The notes under the pieces: model-generated
The model's database searches: none
Seen by the model: the letters and a program-made list of their open reading frames with translations, nothing else
What the model was told of the DNA's origin: nothing
Part shown: positions 27,481 through 34,897 of the stretch, piece after piece
Layout of the letters: every line of letters begins with the position of its first letter
How positions within the stretch are numbered: position 1 is the first letter of the stretch
NCBI GenBank assembly: GCA_003516285.1
Contig: DPCK01000010.1
Span: forward strand, 1-41,094
Direction: 5' to 3'
Length of the DNA: 41,094 bases
Origin: Lutibacter sp.
GTDB lineage: Bacteria > Bacteroidota > Bacteroidia > Flavobacteriales > Flavobacteriaceae
Program-made: the position numbers and the translations under genes

Positions 27481-27639
27481 CGAAGACTTAATGAACAGAA
27501 GCCCAGCCCATAAAAGGCGTTTGGCAAAAAAGCGGGTTCAGTGGTTAAATAAAGATTTGTTCTTCGTATCAAATTCAGTGCTGGCAGAAAGTTTTGTGCC
27601 TCGAAATCCGCTTCTTCGCTAAGCACCAAAACGTTGTGC
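27481..27639 (+). repeat. Module boundary, cassette-site-like
   Basis: The spacer between the LPO_1073-like and ImmA-like modules ends with GTTGTGC (27633-27639), 80 bases before the next gene. Its interior differs from the other copies (GGCGTTTGGC, GTGCTGGCAG and similar), and GC content is slightly raised. The ORF on the other strand has no protein-like features. It is listed as a boundary of the same kind because of position and terminal core. Confidence 0.4.
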
Positions 27640-27645
27640 ATAATA

Positions 27646-27712
27646 TTAGGAAAATTTTCCTAACAAAAATAAGATTATATAATAATATTCATTATATTTG
27701 GGAAAATTTTCC
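27646..27712 (+). promoter_or_regulatory. Duplicated palindromic operator around a Bacteroidetes-type promoter
   Basis: TTAGGAAAATTTTCCTAA is a perfect 18-base palindrome at 27646-27663. Its core GGAAAATTTTCC recurs at 27701-27712, with centres 52 bases (about five helical turns) apart. A TATATTTG (27693-27700), matching the Bacteroidetes -7 element TAnnTTTG, abuts the second copy, and the ATG follows 7 bases later. This is a strong case for autorepression, probably with DNA looping, by the HTH-ImmA protein encoded next. Confidence 0.8.
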
Positions 27713-27718
27713 TAGCTA

Positions 27719-28936
27719 ATGAATGAATTTTCAATTTCTAATTTGCTTCAAGAATCCTTTAAAAAAAAGGACATGATAAATCCACGTGAAATTTTTGATG
27801 AAAAATTAGCCGATTTAAACATAAGTGAAAATCAAGCATTTAATCTCATTGGACTTGATAAAAATTCAGTTAATCCAATTTTAGATGGTTCAATTAAACA
27901 CCCTAATCTATTTAATGTTTTAAAATTATCGGACTTTCTAGATATTCCGTTAAAAGAATTAATTGTATTCCTTATTGCTAATCAACAAAGTGATAAAATT
28001 AAAAAACTCGAAACTTCAAATGATTATCAATTCATTGAAAGAAATTTTGACATTGACAGATTGAATAGAGCTGGATTAATTAATTCAAAATCGGATTCTT
28101 CTGAAATTAAACAAAACCTATTAGATTTCTTCGGGTTCAAATCAATACAAGAGTATGAGGATTACACTCTAAAACTAGATATGATTCTTTACAGTTCTAC
28201 AAAAAGAAATTTTGCGGATAAAATGAGATATTTTTCTGTTTCATCCGCATATATGATTTTTGAAAGAATAGCAAATCCGAATTACTACAATAGAGATAGT
28301 TTGAAAGAACTTATACCTAAAATAAAACCATATACACAGGATGTAGAGAAAGGAATTTTAACGGTTTGTCAGGCACTGTATAGTATTGGTGTCACAGTTT
28401 GCTTTCAAAAGCAACTAACAACCTCTCAATTCAGAGGTGCAACATTCGCCGTAAACAGAAAACCTTGTATTGTTCTTACAGATCTAAATAAAAATTATGG
28501 CTCGATTTGGCACGCATTATTACATGAATTATATCACGTATTATTTGATTTTGAAAGTATATTATCCCAAGGTTATCATCTAACAGGAGAACCAGATTTA
28601 TTACTTATCAATGAAAAAAGTGCAGATGAATTTGCACAGGAGTTTTTCTTTGATTCAAATCTTTTAAGGTTTATAAAACCTCATATAAACAATGACTTAA
28701 TGGTTAGCCAAATTGCCAAAAAGAATAATATTCATAAGTGTTTGGTATATTTCGCTTTTCAAATCGATATGTATTTTAATCAAAATAAGAATTATTGGAA
28801 AGCCTTTGGTCAATACTTTCCAAATATTGATGAAACAGTCAAACGATTATCACCATTGGTTTGGGAGAAAGATTCTATACCTCAAAAAGCAAAAATTATT
28901 AAAGAAATATTTGAACTAAATAAAATAGTAGAATAA
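27719..28936 (+). CDS. HTH plus ImmA/IrrE metallopeptidase
   Basis: A 405-residue two-part protein. The N-terminal part (about 30-95) is an XRE-like fold: NISENQAFNLIGLDKNSVNPI then LFNVLKLSDFLDIPLKELI. The C-terminal part has the zinc-peptidase HELYH (269-273), and a downstream acidic ADEFAQEFF (about 302-310) supplies the third ligand. ImmA/IrrE proteins cleave a partner repressor or antitoxin on damage or phage signals. In this fusion the DNA-binding part may be its own repressor, in agreement with the double operator at its promoter. The next gene starts one base after the stop and is the likely partner or target. Confidence 0.85.
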   Translation: MNEFSISNLLQESFKKKDMINPREIFDEKLADLNISENQAFNLIGLDKNSVNPILDGSIKHPNLFNVLKLSDFLDIPLKELIVFLIANQQSDKIKKLETSNDYQFIERNFDIDRLNRAGLINSKSDSSEIKQNLLDFFGFKSIQEYEDYTLKLDMILYSSTKRNFADKMRYFSVSSAYMIFERIANPNYYNRDSLKELIPKIKPYTQDVEKGILTVCQALYSIGVTVCFQKQLTTSQFRGATFAVNRKPCIVLTDLNKNYGSIWHALLHELYHVLFDFESILSQGYHLTGEPDLLLINEKSADEFAQEFFFDSNLLRFIKPHINNDLMVSQIAKKNNIHKCLVYFAFQIDMYFNQNKNYWKAFGQYFPNIDETVKRLSPLVWEKDSIPQKAKIIKEIFELNKIVE

Positions 28937-28937
28937 A

Positions 28938-29474
28938 ATGGATAAAAAGAAAAAAACAGCCAAAGATATAGAGCTTGAGAAACTAAAAAATATTGAGAAA
29001 TTAGAAATTCTTCAGAAAGCAAAAGAAACTCAAGGAAAACAATTAAGCATTAATATTGAAGATGGAGAATTAAAGGAAATTGACGAATTAAAGGAGTTGA
29101 TTGACCAAAAATTTGATAACCCAGAAGAAAAGCATTCTCTTTTTTATAACGGAATCCAAAACCTCTTAAAAAAGTATTTACCGAAAGGAAAAGAATTTGC
29201 TGAACAAAGAAAGATAATCCACGAAGAAAAATTAATCTTTTTAAATCGAGGAGTAGCATTAAAACCAGACGGAACAAGAGGAAGTGATTCGAGAATGACC
29301 TATGCAGAAGATATGAACGAAATGGCTAAACTTATTTCGGATTGGATCTTGACGTCACAAGATTTTGTTGATCTATATTTGAGACTTTATCAGTTAAATG
29401 AAAAATATAACTACGGACATCAAATTAATGACGATTCGAGTAAAGCGTTTTTCAATAGAATGAATGAAAAGTAA
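28938..29474 (+). CDS. Unknown partner of the ImmA-like peptidase
   Basis: The gene starts one base after the ImmA-like stop and encodes 178 residues. The N-terminal 50 are highly charged and lysine-rich (coiled-coil-like). The rest is helical, with EKHSLFYNGIQNLLKKYLPKG (about 64-84) and RMTYAEDMNEMAKLISDW (about 119-136). I do not recognise a family. Tight coupling to an HTH-peptidase resembles toxin-antitoxin or phage-repressor pairs in which the second protein is the toxin or the cleaved substrate (inference). Confidence 0.7.
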   Translation: MDKKKKTAKDIELEKLKNIEKLEILQKAKETQGKQLSINIEDGELKEIDELKELIDQKFDNPEEKHSLFYNGIQNLLKKYLPKGKEFAEQRKIIHEEKLIFLNRGVALKPDGTRGSDSRMTYAEDMNEMAKLISDWILTSQDFVDLYLRLYQLNEKYNYGHQINDDSSKAFFNRMNEK

Positions 29475-29477
29475 AGT

Positions 29478-29613
29478 ACTACACATAAGCGGTATATAAT
29501 TTATGCTCAAAATCGGATTTATTACAAATCGACAAACATTCATTAAAAATATTGCTACGTTGGAAAAATATTTGATTTTCCAGTCGCATGAACCATAAAT
29601 AAACTCGTTGTGT
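29478..29613 (+). repeat. Boundary repeat of the ATTTATGCTC/GACAAACATTC family
   Basis: About 136 bases that share ATTTATGCTCA, ATCGGATTTA, CGACAAACATTCA and ATTGCTACG with the spacers at 33431, 34150 and 37302. The centre can fold (GGAAAA with TTTTCC). The outer parts ACACATAAGC and GTTGTGTGC are imperfectly complementary. It ends with GTTGTGT (29607-29613), about 106 bases before the ubiquitin-like gene. Confidence 0.7.
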
Positions 29614-29718
29614 GCAATTTACGAACAAGCAAATACTAAGAAATTGAGAATATTTAAGAACAGAAATACTTTTTTGAAATTAAGATTATTATTAATATAA
29701 ACATTAAAAATTAAAACT

Positions 29719-29979
29719 ATGTCAGACAATTTAAAAGCTCCTTTGGGACAAGTTAAAGAAACTAAAATTTATGTAAATACAAAAGAAAATATTTGGAACA
29801 AAAAGGAAATTTCTTTTGAAGAATTAGTAAATATAGGCTTCCCAGGCTCTACAAAAAAAGAGTTTGATGTGACTTATATCAAAGGTCATAGTAATCAAGA
29901 AGGTGAATTGCTAAATGGAGAAAGTATTCATGTACATCCTGAAATGGAATTTTTAGTAACTCCAACAAATGAATCCTAG
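29719..29979 (+). CDS. Ubiquitin-like protein, Multi_ubiq type
   Basis: The 86-residue protein fits one copy of the bacterial multiubiquitin fold (residues 15-83). KIYVNTKENIWNKKEISFEELVNI opens the beta-grasp, FPGS (41-44) and YIKGHSNQEGEL (53-64) follow, then NGESIHVHPEMEFLV (67-80). Prokaryotic homologues occur with E1-like ThiF genes in operons proposed to tag proteins. The C-terminus is TPTNES without a terminal GG, so it would need a different kind of activation or processing. The E1-like gene overlaps it by 11 bases. Confidence 0.8.
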   Translation: MSDNLKAPLGQVKETKIYVNTKENIWNKKEISFEELVNIGFPGSTKKEFDVTYIKGHSNQEGELLNGESIHVHPEMEFLVTPTNES

Positions 29980-31129
29980 TCCTCATATTGAAAAGCTAGC
30001 AAATGAATATGATATAGAAATTGTTCAAAACAGATGGCTAATAATTAAACGAGTACCGTATCTAAACAAAGATTTGGAAATTAGGTATGGGGTAATAGCG
30101 TCTGATATTGAGATGACAGGAAATGATGTAAAAGTCAACCTATCTAATCATCCTGTCTACTTCGTTGGTGAACAGCCTTATAGAATTGATGGAGTAAAAT
30201 TAAATCCCAACAACAGCAATAAAGTAGAGTTGTTTCCTGGATTTATGGTTGACTTTTATTTTTCATATAAACTAGATAGACCTTATACAGATTATTATGA
30301 AAAAATAAGACATTACGTTCACATTTTTTCAAAACACGCAATAAAAAAAGATCCAAGTGTAACTTTTAATGTTGGATCATTAGCTGTTGTTCCTGATAAT
30401 TTACCTTTTCAATATTCTGACTGTAATTCAGCATCGCCAGAAGGAAATATCCTTATGCAAAAATTTCTGGAAATGAAAATAGGAATTATTGGATTGGGTG
30501 GAACAGGTTCATATATTCTAGATTATATTTCCAAAACCACTGTTAAAGAAATTCATTTATTTGACGGTGATTATCTTCATAATAAAAATGCTTTCCGATC
30601 TCCTGGGGCAGTTTCAATAGAGGATTTAAAAAACATTCAGAGAAAAACAGATTATTTTAAAAAGGAATATAAAAGAATACATCAAAACATAATTTCTCAT
30701 CCTGAATATATTAAACCTGAAAATCTTAATATTTTAGATTCATTATCATTTGTTTTCATCTCCATTGATAAGAGTGAAATAAAAGAAATAATTGTTAAGC
30801 ATCTTGAGTATAAAAATATAGATTTCATTGATGTTGGAATGGGTATTCAGATTGTTGATGGAGCAGTATTAGGAAAGATAAGGACCACATTAAGTACCGC
30901 AGAGAAAAGAGAGCATATCTATGAAAAACAACGGATTAAATTTGGAGAAAACCCCAACAATGAATACTCCAAATTACCCCAAATCGCTGAACTCAATGCA
31001 CTTAATGCTGCATTTGCCGTTATCAAATGGAAAAAAACAATCGGATTTTACCATGACAGAGATAAAGAATATCATTCTCAATACCTTTTACCAAACAATA
31101 AAATATTGAACAATGACTACAAGACTTAA
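29969..31129 (+). CDS. DUF6791-ThiF fusion, E1-like activating enzyme
   Basis: A 386-residue protein. Residues 1-140 fit DUF6791 (VYFVGEQPYRIDG about 63-75), the domain often fused in front of ThiF folds. From 168 on is the E1/ThiF adenylation domain: IGIIGLGGTGSYI (171-183), HLFDGDYLHNKNAFRSPG (196-213), a partner-site FISIDKSE (263-270), and then a short tail. Its only cysteine is C152, in the linker ahead of the adenylation core. There is none where E1 enzymes carry the thioester cysteine, so the attachment may use a serine or threonine or may not form. The DUF6527-like gene overlaps its stop by 17 bases. Confidence 0.85.
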   Translation: MNPSPHIEKLANEYDIEIVQNRWLIIKRVPYLNKDLEIRYGVIASDIEMTGNDVKVNLSNHPVYFVGEQPYRIDGVKLNPNNSNKVELFPGFMVDFYFSYKLDRPYTDYYEKIRHYVHIFSKHAIKKDPSVTFNVGSLAVVPDNLPFQYSDCNSASPEGNILMQKFLEMKIGIIGLGGTGSYILDYISKTTVKEIHLFDGDYLHNKNAFRSPGAVSIEDLKNIQRKTDYFKKEYKRIHQNIISHPEYIKPENLNILDSLSFVFISIDKSEIKEIIVKHLEYKNIDFIDVGMGIQIVDGAVLGKIRTTLSTAEKREHIYEKQRIKFGENPNNEYSKLPQIAELNALNAAFAVIKWKKTIGFYHDRDKEYHSQYLLPNNKILNNDYKT

Positions 31130-31565
31130 TCATGTTTTTATAGATACTATACCCGATGAACTTGAAGAAGGTAAATTATACATTTCTACAAGATTCAGAG
31201 TCATAATGCACTCATGCTGCTGTGGTTGCAAAAACAAGGTTGTTACACCATTATCACCAGCAAGATGGAAAATGACTTTCAATGGTAGTTCTATTTCAAT
31301 ATCTCCTTCAATAGGTAATTGGAATTTTGATTGTAAATCTCATTATTGGATACAAAATAGCGAGGTAGAATGGGCTAGAAAATGGTCTGAGAATGAAGTT
31401 GCAGAAGGAAAATTGTTTGAAAGAGAAAAAAGAGAGGAACATTTTAAAAAAATAAATAAAGAAAAAGAACCAACTATAGAGGATAATTTAAAAATACCTA
31501 ATAAAGAACAGGTAAAGCAATCGCTACTTGTAAGAATTAAAAACATTTTCAAAAATTTAAAATAA
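31113..31565 (+). CDS. DUF6527 family protein, possible metallo-partner
   Basis: The 150 residues contain the family pattern CCCGCKNKVVTPLSPARW (about 35-52), a bound-metal type cysteine cluster, followed by SISISPSIGNWNFDCKSHYWIQNSEVEWA (about 60-88) with a further cysteine and histidine. As I remember, this family is repeatedly coded beside bacterial ubiquitin-like operons and has been suggested to be a peptidase that works on the ubiquitin-like protein. Its overlap of 17 bases with the E1-like gene argues for one complex or pathway. The C-terminal 60 residues are a charged helix. Confidence 0.8.
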   Translation: MTTRLNHVFIDTIPDELEEGKLYISTRFRVIMHSCCCGCKNKVVTPLSPARWKMTFNGSSISISPSIGNWNFDCKSHYWIQNSEVEWARKWSENEVAEGKLFEREKREEHFKKINKEKEPTIEDNLKIPNKEQVKQSLLVRIKNIFKNLK

Positions 31566-31626
31566 TAACTGCAACACTGGTAATCGTTGCAAAAGCTTAA
31601 AAAAAATAAAATTATTAAGGTTACCT

Positions 31627-31636
31627 ATAAATAATG
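31627..31636 (+). repeat. Left target-site duplication of the ISAs1 element
   Basis: ATAAATAATG here is identical to 32882-32891 and directly abuts the left inverted repeat. It marks the insertion as simple and probably recent. Confidence 0.9.
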
Positions 31637-32881
31637 CAGGGCAAACGCACCATTTAAAAATTAAAAAACATTTGTAATCCTCTAAAAATAAATGATTTAA
31701 TATTTGCTATATAGTTTAAATTTTTGTATATTAATCTGATAATCAACAATTTAACATATATTTTATGGCAAGTAAATTAATAAGTATTTTTAGTCAAATA
31801 GAAGACAATAGAAGAGATTTAGGCAAGTTTCATAAGTTAAATGACATCCTTGTTATGGCGATAATCGCAGTGATTTGTGGAGCAGATACTTGGAATAATA
31901 TTGAAGAATATTGTGAGGCTAAGGAAGAATGGCTTTCTAAATTTTTGAATTTGGAGAATGGAATACCGTCGCACGACACGTTTAACAGAGTAATAAGTTC
32001 CATTGACAGTGAGCATTTTGAGCGATGTTTTATAGAATGGGTAAGTGAGTTGATAAAAATTACTGATGTAAAAGAAATAGTGAATATTGACGGAAAAACC
32101 ATTCGTGGCGCAAAACAACAGGGAAAGAAATCGCCAATTCATATGGTGAGCGCTTGGGCTCACAATAATAATTTAGTTTTAGGTCAGGTAAAAGTTAGTG
32201 AAAAGTCGAACGAGATTACCGCAATTCCAAAACTCTTGGAAGTTTTGAGTTTAGAAAATAGCATTGTGACCATTGATGCGATGGGTTGTCAGACTGCTAT
32301 TGCGGAAAAAATCATTGAAAAAAATGCGGATTATGTATTAGCGGTCAAAAACAATCAAGAACAATTGTTTGAAAATATAGAGGACGAATTTAGATTTTCA
32401 AAAGAAAAGGAAATTTTTGAGGATATTGATTTAGGACACGGGCGAATAGAAACCAGAAAATGTAGCGTTCTCTCAAAATTTCAACATATTGAAAATCAAG
32501 ATAAGTGGAAAAATTTACAATCAATCGTAAAGATAGAAAGCATAAGAGAATTTAAAAACAGTGAAAAAACCAAAGAAGAATCCGTGCGGTATTATATCTC
32601 GAGTTTAAAGATTTCAGCAAAAGAATTTCAACACATTATCCGTTCCCATTGGAGCATTGAAAATAAATTACATTGGACATTGGATGTGGCGTTTTTGGAA
32701 GATCAGAGCAGAAAAAGAGACAATAACGCTGCCCAAAACTTTTCGGTACTCATAAAAATAGCATTAAATCTACTGAAAAATGAAAAAACCGCAAAAGTTG
32801 GTGTCAAAGGAAAACGACTTAAAGCGGGCTGGGATAATCAATATTTGGAAAAACTAATCAAATTATGATGCGTTTGCCCTG
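31637..32881 (+). mobile_element. Intact ISAs1-family insertion sequence
   Basis: The 1245-base element has perfect 13-base terminal inverted repeats, CAGGGCAAACGCA (31637-31649) and TGCGTTTGCCCTG (32869-32881). One complete transposase gene fills most of it. It is flanked by exact 10-base direct repeats. It landed in the spacer after the ubiquitin-like cluster and interrupts no gene visible here. Confidence 0.92.
31765..32868 (+). CDS. ISAs1-family DDE transposase
   Basis: The 367-residue protein has the family's N-terminal DNA-binding region (F-x-x-IEDNRRDLGKFHKLNDIL, about 9-30, and GIPSHDTFNRV, about 66-76). It also has the DDE core: first acid in VNIDGKTIRG (about 107-116), second in IVTIDAMGCQ (about 171-180), and a late ENKLHWTLDVAFLEDQSR (about 297-314) that holds the glutamate region. 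Length and motifs fit an intact enzyme. It reads in the same direction as the cargo genes but forms no operon with them. Confidence 0.93.
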   Translation: MASKLISIFSQIEDNRRDLGKFHKLNDILVMAIIAVICGADTWNNIEEYCEAKEEWLSKFLNLENGIPSHDTFNRVISSIDSEHFERCFIEWVSELIKITDVKEIVNIDGKTIRGAKQQGKKSPIHMVSAWAHNNNLVLGQVKVSEKSNEITAIPKLLEVLSLENSIVTIDAMGCQTAIAEKIIEKNADYVLAVKNNQEQLFENIEDEFRFSKEKEIFEDIDLGHGRIETRKCSVLSKFQHIENQDKWKNLQSIVKIESIREFKNSEKTKEESVRYYISSLKISAKEFQHIIRSHWSIENKLHWTLDVAFLEDQSRKRDNNAAQNFSVLIKIALNLLKNEKTAKVGVKGKRLKAGWDNQYLEKLIKL

Positions 32882-32891
32882 ATAAATAATG
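32882..32891 (+). repeat. Right target-site duplication of the ISAs1 element
   Basis: This ATAAATAATG is the second exact copy of the 10-base duplication that flanks the insertion sequence. Confidence 0.9.
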
Positions 32892-33074
32892 CATTTGATT
32901 GACTTTCAATTAAATAATTATTACATTTGATACAAATAAGTACAGACTAAAAAAATTGCATCTTCTGAATTACTTTAAAATACTTAGTTTAAAATTTGCT
33001 TTTAATTAAAGAAGTAAATTTTAATTTGAAATTAAAATTGAATAGAAATTACTAAAAAAAGCAAGTTGAATCGG

Positions 33075-33400
33075 TAAGATTTTGAGCAAGAAAACGGAAA
33101 ACTAAAAAAGAAAAATTTGAATAAACCGAGAAAGATTTTTGAGTTTTCAATCATTTCGGAATTGAGCAATTGAACGAAAAACCAAAACAGAAAAATTGGA
33201 ACAAACCGAGAAAGATTTATGATTTTGAGCAAAATGGCGGAATTGAGCAACGAAACGGAAAAACTAAAATAGAAAATTAGAACAAACCGAGAAATATTTG
33301 TTAGTTTTATAATCATTTCGGAATTGAGCAACAAAACGGAAATTCTTAAAAACAAAAATTGTAACAAGCTGAGAAAAATTCCAGATTTGGTTTTGAACTA
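33075..33400 (+). repeat. Four-copy 80-81-bp minisatellite
   Basis: TTGAGCAA recurs at 33082, 33162, 33243 and 33324 (the last as TTGAGCAA), and ACCGAG or a variant recurs about 44 bases after each. That gives four diverged tandem units with an 80-81 base period. The units share an A-rich tract of the type AACGGAAAAACTAAAA. Neither strand gives a convincing protein. The array fills the gap between the insertion sequence and the next boundary repeat. Confidence 0.8.
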
Positions 33401-33430
33401 AAGAACAAAATATGAACTAAAAGCAACATT

Positions 33431-33566
33431 TTGCAACACCTCATAAAATTTATGCTCAAATCCGATTTAGAACAAACTGACAAACATTCAATAAAAATTT
33501 GCTACGGCGGAAAAATCTCCGATTTTTACGTGGCGCGAACCATAATTAATGCAAAACCAGTTAGCT
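33431..33566 (+). repeat. Boundary repeat of the ATTTATGCTC/GACAAACATTC family
   Basis: The spacer shares ATTTATGCTCA, GATTTAG, CTGACAAACATTCAATA and TTGCTACGGCGGAAAAAT with the copies at 29478, 34150 and 37302. AAAAATC and GATTTTT form a central hairpin with a three-base loop. It ends with GTTAGCT (33560-33566), 28 bases before the 2-TM gene. Confidence 0.75.
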
Positions 33567-33594
33567 ACAAGCCGAAAAAACAATAATAACCCAA

Positions 33595-34149
33595 ATGACA
33601 AAAGCTTTTTTTATTAATATTTGGCTATTCACTCTGATTCTGATATTAGTTTCATTATCAGTTTGGGGGATTTTCTACATAGAGGATTTAGATTCAAAAA
33701 TATCTGTTCTTGGAATAGTAGCATTGATTGTTGCTGCGTTTACTTCTGTTATGACTGTGAACATAAATAATAAAAAAACACGAGAAAGAGAATATGAATT
33801 ACATCTTCTAAAAGAAAAGCAAAAGGTTTGTGAGCACTTTTATAATGCGTTTTTTGAAATTTTTAAAAATGTAAAAAGCAACCGTGATGGACTCACTAAA
33901 AAAGCGATTGATGAAATGGCGCTCTTCAAAAAAGCGCTTATGAATTGGGGAAGTGAAAGTTTAATTAAAAAGTATATTGAGTATGAAGACAACCTAGATA
34001 TTCATAAAGGCAACACTAATGTTATTTTAAATAACGCAGATGATTTTTTAAGAGAAATGCGGAAAGAGCTTGGATTTAAAGATTCAAAGAGTTTAAAATT
34101 AATGACTTTGCTATTAACAGCAGAAGCACGAGCGGAATTAGGTCAGTAG
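33595..34149 (+). CDS. Two-helix membrane protein with cytoplasmic helical domain
   Basis: The 184-residue protein has two predicted membrane helices (about 7-28 and 36-54) joined by a short IEDLDSK loop. The soluble C-terminal domain is rich in charged helices, with a coiled-coil-like KKTREREYELHLLKEKQKV (about 60-78). I know no family name. Small 2-TM proteins with a helical tail are common in accessory defence modules, where they may disrupt or sense membranes, but nothing shown here proves that. It is the only gene of its module, bordered by two boundary repeats. Confidence 0.7.
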   Translation: MTKAFFINIWLFTLILILVSLSVWGIFYIEDLDSKISVLGIVALIVAAFTSVMTVNINNKKTREREYELHLLKEKQKVCEHFYNAFFEIFKNVKSNRDGLTKKAIDEMALFKKALMNWGSESLIKKYIEYEDNLDIHKGNTNVILNNADDFLREMRKELGFKDSKSLKLMTLLLTAEARAELGQ

Positions 34150-34277
34150 CTAGCCGTATATAATTTATGCTTACATTTAAACTAAATAACAAACCGACAA
34201 ACATTCAATAATATATTGCTACGGCGGAAAAATTTAAGATTTTTAAGGCGCACAAATCTTATAAAAATCAGTTAACG
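34150..34277 (+). repeat. Boundary repeat of the ATTTATGCT family
   Basis: The copy begins at the 2-TM stop. It shares AATTTATGCTTA, TTTAAACTAAATAAC, CGACAAACATTCAATA and TTGCTACGGCGGAAAAAT with other copies, and mixes the left half of the 25970/37926 type with the right half of the 33431 type. It holds a central AAAAATT/AATTTTT-like stem and ends with GTTAACG (34271-34277), 6 bases before the next gene. Confidence 0.7.
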
Positions 34278-34283
34278 ACTATT

Positions 34284-34532
34284 ATGAAAGAAAATATTAA
34301 ATATATCAAAATGGAAACAATAAAATTCCCAATATCAAATTTAACAGATGAAGAAATTCTTAAAGAATTTGTCAAACGCTTTGAATGTGATGGAGCTGTA
34401 TTGATTTATATGGAATCAAGTACAGAATATGGATTTGGTAGGTGGAAAAATCCCAACGGTAAGGAATGGGTAAAACATTTATTTAAACACATTAAAAATA
34501 TAAATCAGTTACATGAACTCAAATTGACATAA
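34284..34532 (+). CDS. Small unknown protein, first gene of the nucleotide operon
   Basis: Eighty-two residues, or 73 if the inner ATG at 34311 is used. It contains NLTDEEILKEFVKRFECDGAVL and a following WIYMESSTEYGFGRWKNPNGKEW-type segment. The family is unknown to me. It begins 6 bases after a boundary repeat and lies 38 bases before the next gene, so it probably belongs to the same module as the PfkB and PurA genes. Confidence 0.5.
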   Translation: MKENIKYIKMETIKFPISNLTDEEILKEFVKRFECDGAVLIYMESSTEYGFGRWKNPNGKEWVKHLFKHIKNINQLHELKLT

Positions 34533-34570
34533 AACAAATAAAACTAATATTAATCTAAAATCAATTAATT

Positions 34571-34894
34571 ATGGGAGGCGGTGGTTCTTATTCAAATTAC
34601 ACAAGAAGTATTTCGGAAAACAATAATGATGATGATTGTAGCAAAATCAATTTTTTTACAGAGCTTCAAAATATTCAACCAAATATATCTAGCTATAATG
34701 CAAAGGACACTTTAGATGTTAAGCTTGATGCCGCTGAACGAATTTATGCAGAAGGAGAGCATGGAATATGTGGTTATATAACAGCTATTGCTGCAGTTCA
34801 ATTGATAAAATGTCTTAAAATGGGTAAACAATTTGAAGCAATCATATTGAATGTTTCACCTACTTATTGTCATGTGCAGGTAACTCCAAACTAG
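34571..34894 (+). CDS. Small glycine-rich-start unknown protein
   Basis: The 107-residue product begins MGGGGSYSNYTRSISE, then has an acidic, asparagine-rich stretch (about 18-24). A conserved-looking second half follows, GEHGICGYITAIAAVQLIKCLKMGK (about 58-82) and ending YCHVQVTPN. Three or more cysteines may be functional. I do not know a family. It is followed after three bases by the PfkB-fusion gene, so it is likely an accessory subunit of that pathway. Confidence 0.6.
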   Translation: MGGGGSYSNYTRSISENNNDDDCSKINFFTELQNIQPNISSYNAKDTLDVKLDAAERIYAEGEHGICGYITAIAAVQLIKCLKMGKQFEAIILNVSPTYCHVQVTPN

Positions 34895-34897
34895 AAT

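Noticed and set aside
27441..27641. Open frame of 66 aa on the minus strand
   Set aside because: It covers a module-boundary spacer and a tandem duplication, with low-complexity, non-protein-like composition.
33032..33367. Open frame of 111 aa on the minus strand with many hydrophobic residues
   Set aside because: It lies wholly in the tandem-repeat array, its hydrophobic pattern just follows the repeat period, and it has no ribosome site or partner.
33075..33400. CRISPR array
   Set aside because: The unit is 81 bases with diverged copies, there are no unique spacers between conserved short repeats, and no cas gene is in the window.
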